Positions 31,622-43,605 of a stretch of 64,000 nt of DNA are shown piece after piece. The position numbers and the translations under genes are program-made. The DNA comes from Dendrolimus kikuchii. Its lineage: Eukaryota; Arthropoda; Insecta; Lepidoptera; Lasiocampidae. The notes beneath the pieces are model-generated. The model did not search any database. It was not told the DNA's origin and worked only from the letters and a program-made list of their open reading frames with translations. The stretch's first letter is position 1, and each line of letters opens with the position of its first letter. Location: the NCBI GenBank assembly GCA_019925095.2, contig CM034408.1:3038001-3102000 (forward strand), in the 5' to 3' direction.

Positions 31622-32597
31622 CAGGGGCGTAGCTACTCCACTATCAGCCGTATCTATGATACGGGGTCTCCAGATTACAGGGGCCCCGAAAGTGTGTAAG
31701 CAAATATCCTTCAAATGTTATCTACAATCTTTTATAGATTACTAACATTTTTGAGAACAACTGCTCTGCCAACAGAAACGGCTACCAGAGTTTTTATTAT
31801 TATCTATATGGTAGAGGCAGATAATCTAGAAAAACTGAAATCGTCTTCAGCTATAGATGATTTGATAAATAAGCTGGCCGATAAAGAGGCGAGAAGACTG
31901 TATGTTTAATTTGAATTGTTTGTCTCACTTGGCTCCTAGGAGCAGTAAGTATAAGTAATAACTTATATTTAATATATTGTTACGAGTTGCGAGACTCAAA
32001 TTAAACTGCCGTTGAAATTATTATAGAGTTTATTAGAACTATACAAGCACGTATAACACAGGTACAAATATAACCGAACACAACAAATCCAAACGTAATG
32101 CAGAAGGTCGTAATTCAATAAAACGCGCAAAGTCCGTCACTAATAGATTCCCGAATGTACACACGTCTAGCCTTAATCGTGGTTCTCGCTCGACTGCCCC
32201 CTCTCCCCATCAGGACGTCGTTTTATACCTCACAAATACAAATGTGCCCCTATGTAGTCAACGTAATCCGCAGCACCTGGCTAATGTTTCGGCCGCAAGC
32301 GGCCGTAAACGAGTACAATAAAAGGCTGTTCTCTAAAAACGTATGCCAATAAACAAGTAAACAAAAGAAGACGATCATAAAAGAATTACAATTAGTTCAA
32401 ATGCCGACAGGTAATAAAATGTGTTTTTACAGATATGTAGGTGGAATTTGTTTTTGTCGGAACCTAAGTTGTAACAATATAATTATTTTAATTGAATTCG
32501 AGCATTTTTTGCTTCTTTTATAAAAAAAATTACCCTTCCTTTGGGCCCCCCGACACATTTTGATACAGGGCCCGTCTAAGGCAAGCTACGCCACTAG
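31622..32597 (+). mobile_element. hAT-like transposon remnant carrying a solo LTR
   Basis: Begins CAGGGGCGTAGCTAC and ends AAGCTACGCCACTAG, inverted ends typical of hAT elements. CTGATTG and CTGAGTG flank it (one mismatch). A 64-codon frame at 31715-31909 has TTALPTETATRVF, weakly like the C-terminal dimerisation motif of hAT transposases. The LTR at 31978-32476 interrupts the remnant. Confidence 0.5.
31978..32476 (-). mobile_element. Solo LTR, ATAT-LTR family
   Basis: TGTTACGAGTTGC to CTAAGTTGTAACA, 499 bp, with ATAT on both sides (31974-31977 and 32477-32480). On the minus strand TATAAAACGACG lies ~30 bases before GGCAGTCGAGC. Confidence 0.9.
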
Positions 32598-32959
32598 CTG
32601 AGTGCTTATCAATCCTGATAATTATGCTCTTGAGAATTTAGTTACTTTACCCAACTGCATTCATTTCTAAGACCCTCGTATCTGCTCAAAGTATTTATAT
32701 TCTGCAGCGTCTTAATCCTCTCTAGCCGTTCGTTGGAATATCTTTGTATAGTTGCGTAATCGGAGCTTTTCGTACTACCCGCATGTTTTAAAATGTTTGC
32801 TTTTAGAATGAGTGGGATTATAAAATGTTAAGTGATTTTCTCTAAGAAGCTTTTATGTTTTTAAATGAAACATTTTTAATATTGTGAGCCACATGACCCA
32901 TATGTGCAATTTTAAATTAACAATGTCTGAATATCTTAGTTTATAAGCATTCAGCTTAT
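32598..32959. other. No feature recognised
   Basis: AT-rich sequence with short frames only. Confidence 0.3.
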
Positions 32960-33346
32960 AAACTAAAGGATGATTTCCACCAAACGAATCGCAACGCATT
33001 GGATCGAAAAGGATACGAACGGATGCAGTGACAGCCAATCTCGTCCGGCAGGATCCCGATGCATACGATCGGCTCTGTAGCGTCGCTTTCGAACGTATGC
33101 GTTTCTGCGCCTAGTCGAATAGTTACATTGCTACCGTGTTGACGTGTTCTAATATAAAGGACTATACGCGATGATAGCCGAAAGGATCCGATCGGATACG
33201 ACGACAGGCGAACGGAGCCGATGTGTCGCGGAAGACGCCCTCGGTCAAGCTGCTGTGCGCGGCTTAGTGTCAGTGTAGAATATATGTAAATCAAATCAAA
33301 TAATTTATTGCATAAAAACATGGTTATACAAATAGGTCTTGTTATT

Positions 33347-33505
33347 AAGAGCCTGAGCCTTAAGAACAGACGAGCGTGCATGACAAGAGCTATGAATGTC
33401 AAAGAAGCAAGTGAGGTGTGTAAGAATAAGCCTGAATGGCGCTCTGTTGTTCGTGCCTACCCCGCAAGGGAACTGGCGTGAAGTTATGTATGTATGTATG
33501 CATGA
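33347..33505 (+). mobile_element. T-LINE 3' fragment
   Basis: LKNRRACMTRAMNVKEASEVCKN to RAYPARELA plus (TATG)n. Flanked by CTTGTTATT at 33338-33346 and 33506-33514. Confidence 0.85.
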
Positions 33506-33697
33506 CTTGTTATTCTATACTGATCACATGTTTTTTGCCGGTTGGGCGTGTTTTTGAAACTTATGTAGATACATACCTACTTATTTCAATATTTATTTGG
33601 TTTTAATTATTATTATTACTAATGTTTCAATATTATAATTATGAATAACCTTAAATTTAACAAAATACTAAATGATACACAATTTAAATTTAGATAT

Positions 33698-34152
33698 TGT
33701 TACATGCCGACAAAGGTAAATGCACACCTACCTGCCATAAAGCGCAGTTTATTACCTTCCCGCATTTGGACTTCTTTTGATTACTTCGTGTTTGTAAAAA
33801 TCATAATTAGAAAAACAGTCCATTGTGTTTTGTCATCTTTTATGGCAGTCATTAGGCAGGTGTGTCGAACTGATTCTAAGAAATCCGATCTATGCGGGTT
33901 GGCAGCCATATTGTATCGGTGCAGCAATGGCCCAACGGAGAGATCGGCAGTCTAGCGAGAACCACGATCAAAGCAAGACGTGTACATTCGATAAGCTATA
34001 TAGTGACGGACTTTGCGTGTGTTATTGAATCGTGCAGTTTGTACTGGTTGCGTCCAGTTATATTTGTACCTGTGTTATACGTGTTTGTATAGTTCTAATA
34101 AATTCTATAGTAATTCCAACGGCATTTTAATTCAAGTCCCACATTCGTAACA
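33698..34152 (+). mobile_element. Solo LTR, ATAT-LTR family
   Basis: TGTTACATGCCGAC to CACATTCGTAACA, 455 bp, with ATAT on both sides (33694-33697 and 34153-34156). AATAAA lies ~55 bases before the end, as expected for a polyadenylation signal. The TATA box is degraded in this copy. Confidence 0.9.
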
Positions 34153-34509
34153 ATATGTTTCAAATTTTTTTTTTTTTTTTTTTAAGTGTGGTTCGCAAAC
34201 TGGCCAATTCAGCTTACATTTATTTAAACAATTTAAACAAAACTAGAGTACAGATAATATGGTTGCTGACTGGCCTTCTTGGTGCGAACACAGCATGCAT
34301 TATATGAAGACATTGAGTATATAGTAATTTAGAAAAAAAAAGAAATTAATAATTAATTAAGTTAAACAAATAATTTAATTAATTAATTAATTAATAATTA
34401 ATTAAATAATTTAATGATAGTTATATGGTACAAATATTATAAATATATTTAAACACTTACGCAATAATGTATTTGCTAGTTTACAATACTTTAGACTGTA
34501 ATCTGCTGT

Positions 34510-34715
34510 TCATGTATGTCATTTTATTTATTTATTTATTCCTTTTTCCTTGCTGCATAATAACTACAGATAATTTAAGAATTTTCTTTGAGTCGGGTTG
34601 CCTGGAGGAGATCGCTTTTGGCGATAAGGCCGCCTTTTGTTTTACCAAGTAACTATTGTCTTGTTGTGCATTTTTGTAATTGTTGTTTTAATGAACAATA
34701 AAGTGTTGTCTTTGT
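34510..34715 (+). repeat. Repeat C copy
   Basis: 'ggttgcctggaggagatcgc' and 'gcgataaggccgcc', ending 'gaacaataaagtgttgtc'. Preceded by (TTTA)n, which may belong to its boundary. Confidence 0.6.
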
Positions 34716-34782
34716 CTATTTCTATACGATTGAATATTTTTTAATATTCGTTTGGTGGAAATCATCCCTTAGTTTCGACTTG

Positions 34783-34860
34783 ACGGCCTCTGTGGTTAAG
34801 CGGGCTAAGCCTTTGCCGGCCTACCTAACTGCGACGCAGAGGCTCCGAGTTTGTCAACAT
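34783..34860 (+). repeat. Second SINE head, partial
   Basis: 'cggcctctgtggttaagcggg' and 'gccggcctacctaactgcg', then 'gaggctccgagttt'; relative of 31466-31560, with a degraded B box. Confidence 0.45.
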
Positions 34861-35104
34861 TTTTTTTTTCTTTAATATTAGTGACGTGACCTGGAGATAG
34901 ATGTATAATCGAAAAATTTGAACATAAATCGTAATGAAGTCAAGTATATTTTCTACATTTTGCCGATAAAAAGCAATTTGGCCTAAAATAGAATATAACA
35001 GATTAAAAGCAACGATACGTAAAAGAGAGAGAGAGAGAGAAAACACTTCATTGCACACCAAAATATACAATTACAAAAACAGTCCATATTTACAATGTTT
35101 TCTA
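34861..35104. other. AT-rich with GA microsatellite
   Basis: (GA)n of about ten units at 35023-35041; nothing else seen. Confidence 0.5.
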
Positions 35105-35170
35105 GGCATTACCATAGGCGGCCTAATCGCTTAAAGCGATTTCTTCCAGGCAACCTAAATCAAAAACAAA
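35105..35170 (-). repeat. Repeat C fragment
   Basis: 'ggcggcctaatcgcttaaagcgat' and 'tcttccaggcaacc' are the reverse of repeat C's core. Confidence 0.55.
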
Positions 35171-35426
35171 TTTCAATCAGGCGATGTAGGTGGTGCAGGA
35201 AAAGGGAAATAGATACATAAATACTCAAACTAATTTAACAAATAACAAATACATACATAGATACATACTCATAATTATACACGCATACAATAATATATAT
35301 CATAATACATAAGTTATTATAATAAATGTATTAGCATGATTATATTGTGTTAATAAGACGTAGCTATATATTAAAATATATTGTTATAAAATAATAAATC
35401 GTTTTATTTTAATCGATTCTGTAATA

Positions 35427-35645
35427 CGAGGAAGCCGTGGAAGGCCACGACACACCTTCCATGATCAAATTGATCGTGTACTAGCGGAGGGTGATGTCAG
35501 GAGCCTTAAGAACAGACGAGCGTGCATGACAAGAGTTATGGATGTCAAAGAAGCAAGTGAGGTGTGTAAGAATGGGCCTAAATGGCGCTCTGTTGTTCGT
35601 GCCTACCCCGCAAGGGAACTGGCGTGAAGTTATGTATATATGTAT
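35427..35645 (+). mobile_element. T-LINE 3' fragment
   Basis: SRGRPRHTFHDQIDRVLAEGDVRSL to RAYPARELA plus TATG tail. Flanked by GATTCTGTAATA at 35415-35426 and 35646-35657 (12 bp). Confidence 0.85.
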
Positions 35646-35794
35646 GATTCTGTAATATGTGACTTCTTATATCGATACCAATCTTCAATTGTATCATAAT
35701 CGATAGTTAATGTAACTACTACAATCAGTTTGATAGATGCCAAATGTGGCTTTATAGAACGGCTGAACCATAGATAATACTTTTTTTTTACAAC

Positions 35795-35945
35795 CCATAT
35801 CGGACTGTTGGACGTAGGCCTCCCCAAGTACGCGCCACATATCCCGGTCTCCCGTCTTCCTCATCCAGCTCCTGCCGGCGATCTTGCGCAGGTCGTCAGT
35901 TCACCGGGCTGGCGGGCGTCCTACGCTACGTTTGTAGATAATACT
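35795..35945 (-). pseudogene. LINE RT C-terminal fragment
   Basis: On the minus strand it translates to RW.DDLRKIAGRSWMRKTGDRDMWR..GEAYVQQS, a relative of the fragment at 9330-9655. Only the last ~45 codons are present. Confidence 0.55.
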
Positions 35946-35957
35946 ATATATATAATA

Positions 35958-37230
35958 GGTTGGGGAAAAAGTATTTTCGCATATAGTATGTATGAACTTG
36001 TAATAAGATATCTTTGGCTATACGATTTGTATCTGGCTAGTTTTGGTATCATTAAAAACTTTTAATTTTAAAGAAGACAATTCAAATTAGGAAAATGTGT
36101 GATTTTCATTTGTTTTTCTTATTGTTAAAATGAGTGAATCTAATGAAGAAATTCGACACATTTTAAAATTTTACTACAAAAAAGGTAAAAATGCAACACA
36201 AGCCGCGAAAAAAATTTGTGATGTTTATGGACCTAATGCAGTATCTGTGAGAGTAGCGCAAATTTGGTTTAAGCATTTTCAATCCGGAAATTTTGATATC
36301 AAAGATGCACGTCGCTCTGGTCGCCCTGTTACGGACAAAATTGATGGCATTTTTGAAAAAGTGGAGCAAGATCGACATATTAGTAGGTACGATGTAGCTG
36401 GAGAACTGGGAATTGACCACAAAACGGTTTTGGCGCATTTGAAAAAAGCTGAGTACATAAAAAAGCTCGACATTTGGGTGCTTCATGATCTCACTGAAAG
36501 AAACCTAATGAACCGTGTACTCATTTGTGATTCTTTATTACGACGTAATGAAACCGAACCATTTTTGAAGAAGCTGATAACTGGTGATGAAAAGTGGATC
36601 ACGTACGACAAGAACGTGCGAAAAAGATCGTGGTCAAAGGCCGGTCAGGCTTCACAGACTGTGGCGAAACCCGGGTTAACTCGCAACAAGGTGATGCTGT
36701 GTGTATGGTGGGATTGGAAGGGCATTATTCATTATGAGCTGTTACCGCCAGGCAGGACCATCGATTATGAACTGTATTGCGAACAACTGATGAGATTAAA
36801 GCAAAATGTTGAGAGAAAGCGGCCGGAATTAATCAACAGAAGGGGTGTGGTTTTTCACCATGATAACGCTAGACCTCATACATCTTTAGCCACTCAACAA
36901 AAATTACGAGAGTTTGGCTGGGAGGTGTTAATGCATCCGCCGTATAGTCCTGACCTTGCACCTTCAGATTTTCACCTGTTTCGATCTCTGCCGAATTCCT
37001 TAGGCAGTGTCAGGTTAACATCACGAGAGGACTGCCAAAACCACTTGTCGCAGTTTTTTGATCAGAAGCCCCAAAATTTTTATAGCAATGGGATCACGTC
37101 CTCTACCTACAACATGGCAAAAAGTTATCCAACAAAATGGCACCTACATACTTTAGTCAAATGTAAATAAACTTTATAAAAAAACCTTTTGAATTTTTAT
37201 ATAAAATGCGAATAAACTTTTTCCCCAACC
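35958..37230 (+). mobile_element. mariner transposon, nearly intact
   Basis: 1273 bp between TA dinucleotides (35956-35957 and 37231-37232). Inverted ends GGTTGGGGAAAAAGT...TTCGCAT differ at two positions over ~24 bases. It contains one transposase frame. Both termini and the target duplication are whole, so it could still be mobilised in trans. Confidence 0.9.
36130..37170 (+). CDS. mariner transposase, C-terminal frameshift
   Basis: 346 codons, close to the usual mariner length. Cut-and-paste transposase acting in the nucleus. N-terminal paired helix-turn-helix domain (about 1-110) with GRPV linker near 65; WVLHDL at 116-121 in place of the usual WVPHEL; catalytic triad D153 (TGDEKW), D245 (HHDNARPH) and D280 (YSPDLAPSD), with 34 residues between the last two (DD34D). 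Compared with the second copy in this window there is one extra base near 37102. From about residue 317 the normal C-terminus (ending in a W-Q-K type motif) is therefore replaced by an unrelated tail. The start is the ATG followed by SESNEEI, shared with the other copy as SESNKEI. It may be catalytically intact, but the new tail makes function uncertain. Confidence 0.85.
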   Translation: MSESNEEIRHILKFYYKKGKNATQAAKKICDVYGPNAVSVRVAQIWFKHFQSGNFDIKDARRSGRPVTDKIDGIFEKVEQDRHISRYDVAGELGIDHKTVLAHLKKAEYIKKLDIWVLHDLTERNLMNRVLICDSLLRRNETEPFLKKLITGDEKWITYDKNVRKRSWSKAGQASQTVAKPGLTRNKVMLCVWWDWKGIIHYELLPPGRTIDYELYCEQLMRLKQNVERKRPELINRRGVVFHHDNARPHTSLATQQKLREFGWEVLMHPPYSPDLAPSDFHLFRSLPNSLGSVRLTSREDCQNHLSQFFDQKPQNFYSNGITSSTYNMAKSYPTKWHLHTLVKCK

Positions 37231-37504
37231 TAATATAAAATAGATGAGCAACTTTAGCTTAAAATACCAAAACATACTACTACCGTCTGATAGATGACAT
37301 TTCAATCGGTATTATATTCCTATATAATCCACTAGATGGCATTTTAATCGACGTACCTATAAATCCACCAGGTGGCGTTCTAAACATACAAGTGTACTAA
37401 ATTGAAATAAGCATAGAATAATATCTTTTTTATTACATTGTAAAATGCATTAATTAACAGTCTAGTGAATTGAGACTAAATATTTAAAAATTAACTAAAT
37501 TATA

Positions 37505-37700
37505 AATAAATTACACTACAAAAAAAACTTAGAAATTAAATATTATAAACATATTTACAAGTAAAAGATGTAGTCCAGATCGCTGTCGGTGGGGAGCGTT
37601 CCCAAAATTGTATTGTTGTATGGCAACGCTTATCCGTTGCCTTAAATATAGGCCAGCCCTTTGGTAACGCGAGACTTCTTTCAATCTCATTTATAATTCA
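37505..37700 (-). repeat. Repeat E copy
   Basis: 'cagatcgctgtcggtggggagcg' (split in other copies by a few changes), then 'ggcaacgcttatccgttgcc' and 'ttggtaacgcgagac'. Similar to 56400-56600. Confidence 0.55.
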
Positions 37701-38615
37701 GTTTGAATAAATTTATATTTGCTTTATATATGTTTTAGGTTATAATTAAATTGATATGATTTGTTGTCTCCGGGGTACTGTATTTCAAAACTTGTGTAAT
37801 TTTACGATGCAACCGGGAATAAAGCCATGCGGGCTGAACGCAAAAGGGTGTTTATAAATATTCAAAGGATACGCCGCTTATATGCAAAAGCAGCACTCTC
37901 CCGCAAGCGTACGGACTCTTAACAAGATCGCTAAATAAGGCCGGAGTGTGATTAACCGCGGGGAATACGAGTCCCTGGTGTCGTGTGTGGTCATCCTAAT
38001 TTTTGGGCTTTGTTTCGTATGATTGGTTATCAAGTGAGATTGTGGTATTCTATTCAAGGGTGTAGTATAAAGGTTCTATGGAATAGTATGGAATGGAAAG
38101 GTATAATAATCGGGAAAAGGTGAAAAGGCAGAGATGTTCCGATTTTGTATGGAAGTTTAGGTTGATGAAATAATATGGTCGATGAGAGGTCAATGAATAT
38201 GACAGCAGATTATTATTTACGGGACATTGTCACTATAATACTGGGGCTTCATCTGCGTTAGTGTTAAAGATTTAGACTGTGGCCGAATGCATTTTATTTT
38301 AAACGTAAAAAAAAACATGTTTGAAGTTGTGCAGTTATTTAATAAATTGCCAAACGACTTACAAAAATGTAAAAAATAAACATTTTCAAAATGAAACTGA
38401 AAAACCTTTTACTAAAATAAATAATATAAATTAATAAACCGTACATTTAACGGACTGCATAGCACCCCAGTAGTGTTAAGATTTACATTGTATTAGTTAA
38501 TAATTATTGTTAATCTTTTTGTAAGTGAACTAAATGGTCTTATGGGAAATAAAGTACTGTAAATCTAAAACACATAACGCTGTTAACGCATAGCCGCATT
38601 AGGGTATATACATAC
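37701..38615. other. Low-repeat sequence, no gene recognised
   Basis: 37790-38010 is more balanced in base composition ('aagccatgcgggctgaacgc', 'ggccggagtgtgattaaccg') and stands out as possibly unique or conserved DNA, but has no supported frame or splice sites. Confidence 0.35.
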
Positions 38616-39127
38616 TGTTACGAATCGCGAGACTCGAATTAAAATGCCATTCGAATTACTATAGAGTTTATTAGAACTATTCAAACACGTATAACACAGG
38701 TACAAATATAACTGAACACAACAAGTCCAAACGTAATGCAGAAGGTCATAATTCAATAAAACGAGCAAAGTCCGTTAATTGTTAGATTCCTGATTGTAGT
38801 ACACACGTCTCGCTTCGCTCGTGGTTCTCACTCAAATGCCTCCCCCTCCATCAGGTCATCGTTTTATACTGCACAAATGCAATGTCCCCGTATCTAAGTC
38901 GACTTAATCCACCACACCTGGCAAATGACTCAGCCGCAAACTGCCATAAGAAAGTACAATAAAACAATGGGCTGTTTTCTAGTCACAAATTTTAAACACA
39001 AAGTAAGAACGAAGACAAGACGATCATAAAAGAGTTACAACTAGTTTAAATGCCGGCAGGTAATAAAATGTGTTTTGTTTCAGATATGCAGGTGGATTTT
39101 GTTTTTGTCGGGACCTGAGTTGTAACC
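38616..39127 (-). mobile_element. Solo LTR, ATAT-LTR family
   Basis: TGTTACGAATCGC to CTGAGTTGTAACC. The terminal CA has mutated and the flanks (atac/gtta) do not match, so this is an older or recombined copy. Internal text is colinear with 31978-32476. Confidence 0.75.
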
Positions 39128-40925
39128 GTTATCTGTCATTATTTAATATCGCTAGCAATGTCGCTTCTCAAGTAACGCATTAAACCCATCGGCATATCTG
39201 CGTGAAACGGCCTAAATCTTTAATACTAACGCAGATGAAGCCCCCGTACCTTAACGTGAACAATTAACGATCTATTAACTAGTCACTAAATGCGTACGCA
39301 TGGCAAATTATACCATTGGTGAATTGATGATTTTAATTTTAAACAGACGGATAATAAGAACGTAATATAATAAATTGACTAAATTATATAAACATTTTAA
39401 AGACATTATCTTAATTTAATTGTTTTATGAATAATATATAACTTTTTTCGTCTCATCGATTTTCACAACCATTCTAAGGAAGTTTCGCTTCAAAAAAGTC
39501 GGATCTGTTCATATTAGTTCATAGATAATAAATGCGCCCTATAACTATACCCCACCTCAATTGTTTTAGTCTTAACTATCATCCAAGCAACAGCAGTGAC
39601 ATCGTACGTCGTTAAATAGTTAACTGAATTCCAGGGTCAAGGTTAATTTTGCCGACGCAACCCTACTTGCAATTGAGACCAATAAACTGTTTCCCGATGC
39701 CCCTAATGGGGCTGCGATAGCGATACATTATTGGGGTCACAGTAAAAGAAACACTAGGGAATTTATTTGATAATTAGGGGCTTGCAGACGTACTTCATTT
39801 GCGAACGAGGATAACAAGCTGGAAGAAAGGTAATGATCTATCTTTGTAGATAAAATAGGATCGGCAGTGGTCTGTTTTCTGTCCTTAAAATGATATTAAT
39901 ATTCATGTTGAAAAAAATCAATATGTGAAAAAAATAACTCAAGATTATTTATCGGAATTAAATTTAATCGACGAGAAATTAAAAAAAAAAACAATTTTTT
40001 ACCAAGTGTCTACTCAATCACTAGTAAAAACATTAACCTTTTTTTATGATATCTCGTTTAATGAATCGTTTTTTATCAGAAATAAAATAATCAATGGTTT
40101 TGGCACCGTTACGAAGTAGTGGGTGCACTATTTAGATAGCTAACGTTCAGTCGGGTAACTCCTATTCATTTGTACTCCTAAAACCTCCTCTCTGCCTTCA
40201 TCCCTGGTATATAATATAGATAATATCAATTCATAAACATCCTATTTCTGGACTCTGGCCTCCCTATATTTAGGGGAACTGTCGGCAGTAATACAACCAC
40301 GTTTATCCCAGGCGGACCCGCGGAGTATACTTTTTTCACACATTCCATCCAAATAATTAATTAAATCTGATTTTTTGTCTTAATCGATTTCGGTTACTAC
40401 GACTCTTCTAGTGTAAATATTACAGGCTTAATTTTAGAATCATTAAAGTATATTAACTTGAGCCATGTTTTTGTTGAAATTTCTATAAACATCTGGATTT
40501 AAAATTATTGCTTAGTGAAAACTCAAAGCAAAGTTATTGTAATGAGCTGAATGTTCTTTTGTTTTTGTTGTTTCTATAACAAGTCTCCTTGAAATCAGTC
40601 TAAGGTCTGGGTCACACTTATATCACCTTGACGTATCAATGTACTTGAAGATTTAGCCAGATTATATTCTTTTAATTTTTGCATAATAAATATGACAAGG
40701 CATTGTCACTAAATTGTAATTTTTAAATGCTTTATTTTGTAAAATTAAATGTTTGCACATATATATTATCTCGTCAAGTATGGTCTTAAATAGTTTTCAT
40801 GCTAAAGTAAAAACAATATAACCCTTGTCCTTGGTTCAGCCAAATTGTAAGTTTTATTGAACAATATAGTTCATTACAGTATTTAAATAAAATAAACATT
40901 AAACACATACTTATGGCATTTTAGG
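39128..40925. other. Low-repeat sequence, no gene recognised
   Basis: AT-rich. The longest frame (39925-40119, 64 codons, lysine-rich) has no recognisable motif or splice context and I do not call it a gene. Confidence 0.35.
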
Positions 40926-40929
40926 TACT

Positions 40930-41395
40930 CAAAACATGCGACGTAAATCGAATCGACGTAACTCGAGGTATTTTTCATACGTTTTTATATAACGCCCAGG
41001 CGTTAGGTTCTGTAAGAACTGTTTGTGTATAAATAAAACTGAATTTGTTATATAATACATGCTTTCTTAGATAAGTAAATTTTAATAATATCCATTTATC
41101 AAATTAATTTGCATAATGTGTTTTTTTAAGATGTATCAAAAATGAAACGTTTGGCTGCAAGTAACTATCAATTCTAAATTTGTAGTTTTAAATAAATTTC
41201 AATAAACTGAAACACGTAACAAACATCGACTAAAAATCAAGATCAAACACAACAAGACGATTCCCCTAAGACAAATATCGAATTATTTTAAATATCGACA
41301 AATTTGACAAATAGTATCAAAAGTAGCTTGACGTATTTCGAAACGACCTAAGTCGAAATGACGTAGCTCGAAGACTGCCTGTATTTTAAAGTAAT
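40930..41395. repeat. Possible terminal-inverted-repeat element
   Basis: 'cgaatcgacgtaactcgagg' at the left and 'cgaaatgacgtagctcgaag' plus 'actgcctg' at the right are roughly inverted. Diverged; no transposase. Confidence 0.3.
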
Positions 41396-41439
41396 TTTGG
41401 ATTGATTTTTTTTTATTATTAATATAAAGAACAAATCAA

Positions 41440-42330
41440 TCCAATTTTTTTATTTTATTTATTTAGAGGAACAACAAACAGCTACTATATAAAATACAAA
41501 ATAAAAAGTTACAACAAAATCAAGTAATAATATTGAAGCCAATAACATTGCCCACAGAAAACATTTATAAGATTATCAATAACTACAAGAGGTAATTAAC
41601 AATAAGTATAATATAATATTAACAATAAGTAAAAAGAAGGATATAAATATTCATAGAATATATTACAGAAGAAAGATAAATGTAAGATTGTTCTTAAAGA
41701 TATGAGATGTAACAAAGTTAGAAAATAAATAAAAAAATTGTTAATCCAGCTCGAGTGTACTATAAAAGTCAGTTTAAGCAAGCAAAACGGACTTTTTAAA
41801 TTTGGCAAAGGAACGTGAAAAATATCAACATTTATAAATAGATTATTATATGAATCAATTATGCGATGGGATGGACAATATAATCCCCAGTTAGAGCGAC
41901 ATTTGCCTAGTGCAAAGAGTTTCTTAGATCGCATCTCACTTTGATGGACACTTTCGGTACCATGTAACATAGTTTATTCACTAAATTAATACAATCAAAA
42001 TTATTATTGAAAATGTTGTACAATATCACGGCTTCTAAGTATTTGCGCTTAAATGAGAGACTCAGGAGATTATATTTAGACAGTAGCTTTTTGTATGGGA
42101 GGTATGATTTATGCAATTTATAATTTATGGTTCTTAAAATTTGCGTTACAGTTTCTCAATTGCACCAATGTAAATTTTATAAAAAGAATTCCGGATGGGG
42201 TCTGCAAATTTGAGTTGCGAACGGACAACAGTTTTATATGAATATATCGTAAATAGGTACTACCAGTTTGTTGAAATTCGGTTCCTAAGTAGGAAGCTAA
42301 AATTAAAAGAATCATTAAAATTTTAAGGCA
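41440..42330 (-). pseudogene. Decayed LINE RT C-terminal region and 3' end
   Basis: The minus strand gives KSYLPYKKLLSKYNLLSLSF, YLEAVILYNIFNNNFDC and RSNWGLYCPSHRIIDSYNN, then AT-rich sequence ending in an (AAAT)-like tail at 41450-41470. The order (R..LL.L...R...D..FLYNI...) resembles the C-terminal end of insect non-LTR reverse transcriptases. Two frames and in-frame stops show it is dead. Confidence 0.5.
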
Positions 42331-42927
42331 AATTAAACTTCACAAAGCAAGAATAATCACTGGCGTCATCTAATTAGGTATAATTTATGAGTTTTTACGA
42401 ATTAAGTTTTTTACTGGTCGATTGTTGTTCTACTACGATAATTACATACGTATTACTATTGAGACAAAAATTCGATACAAGTGTGAAAAGGGCTTTAGAT
42501 CTGGACTGTTAATAAAGATTTTATAGAAAAGCCTTTTTTAATGTTCCGAATCTTTAATAGTAAATTATGTCGACATTCAAAGGAATTAGAACTTCCATTT
42601 TAATCAATTTACGGAGATGATGCGCACAGTAATTAATTAAGAGTTTCTTAGTGTTTCAGTTTTGTTCTTAATGGAAAAACAAATATTTTGGATATTGCGT
42701 TTTCTGTTTATAACAAAGGTTTTATAATTAGTTTAATTTACAGTACTTAGTTAAATGTTGATATTTAGGGTTCCATTGCCAATTTTGTAAAAATATGCTG
42801 GAGATAAACTTTCAAATAGTCTGAGAGTTATTAATTATAAAAACAGTCATTTATGATAAGACGATAAATAACTATTTTTTATACATTTTTGGCATTTATT
42901 TTGAAATGACAGACAAACACACAACAC
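42331..42927. other. No feature recognised
   Basis: AT-rich sequence; short frames only. Confidence 0.3.
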
Positions 42928-43209
42928 AAGTCGTGGTAGTGTAATGGCTAACGCACGCGTCCCAGACTCAAATCCTGCCCGGAACGCATGCACCACTTAG
43001 GCAGTTTTCTGGCTTAATGTGCATATTGATACAATTACCACGTGCTTACAACGATGAAGGAAATCATCGTGATGAAACCTGCACATCGAGATAAGTGGTG
43101 TGTCAAACCTACCAAGCCGCCTTGGTATAAACGTGGCGGGTATACTGTCCGTTCCACTATAGTGGGAGGCGCAAGCCCAGCAGTGGGACGTTTACCGGCT
43201 GTTATTAGG
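42928..43209 (+). repeat. tS SINE with B-box deletion
   Basis: 'gtcgtggtagtgtaatggct' head, but the GGGTTCGA part is lost ('gactcaaatcctgcccgg'). The body and 'cagcagtgggacgtttacc' end are present. Promoter probably dead. Confidence 0.8.
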
Positions 43210-43265
43210 TTATTAAACAAACACTTCTATTTTATTTATTGGTATTTATTTCATTTTGCTGGAGT

Positions 43266-43474
43266 AGCGCAAACACGCTAACGGCCCATCTGATGAAAAA
43301 TGGCTGTCATCGTCAATGCAAATGCTTATTTGCAACACCAATGGTGCTACTAGTGTGATGCTAGCCTCGAAGGGGGAACTAGAACCTGATCATTGCAGCC
43401 GGAACACTACTCACGGTTTTATGGTGGCATACTCCGAACCAGAGATGGTAGTCATCCATCCTTACCACCTGCTT
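43266..43474 (-). repeat. A-family element, old copy
   Basis: 'acggcccatctgatgaaaaatgg', 'tttgcaacaccaatggtgc', 'agccggaacactactcacgg' and 'ggtagtcatccatcc' follow the element in order with many changes; the 5' part is missing. Confidence 0.65.
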
Positions 43475-43519
43475 TTAATATTATTAATATATTTGTTTAT
43501 AAAAAAACTTGATAACACG

Positions 43520-43605
43520 TTTTTCTTAAGTTTCGAAACGTAGAAATCAAACTCAAATAAAATGCCGCGCTTATAACCGTTAAAACATATTTTTAATTAT
43601 GTTTT
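43520..43605. repeat. Fragment of the fold-back element
   Basis: 'ttcgaaacgtagaaat' and 'gccgcgcttataaccgttaaaac' match the right arm of 28398-28845. Confidence 0.45.

Larger units (their letters stand above)
32960..34775. mobile_element. Terminal-inverted-repeat element with nested insertions
   Basis: 32960-32989 and 34746-34775 are inverted copies of one another at 29 of 30 bases (AAACTAAAGGATGATTTCCA...). Between them lie a T-LINE (33347-33505), a solo LTR (33698-34152), a T run and a repeat C copy. The original element would be well under 1 kb and shows no transposase. Confidence 0.6.
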
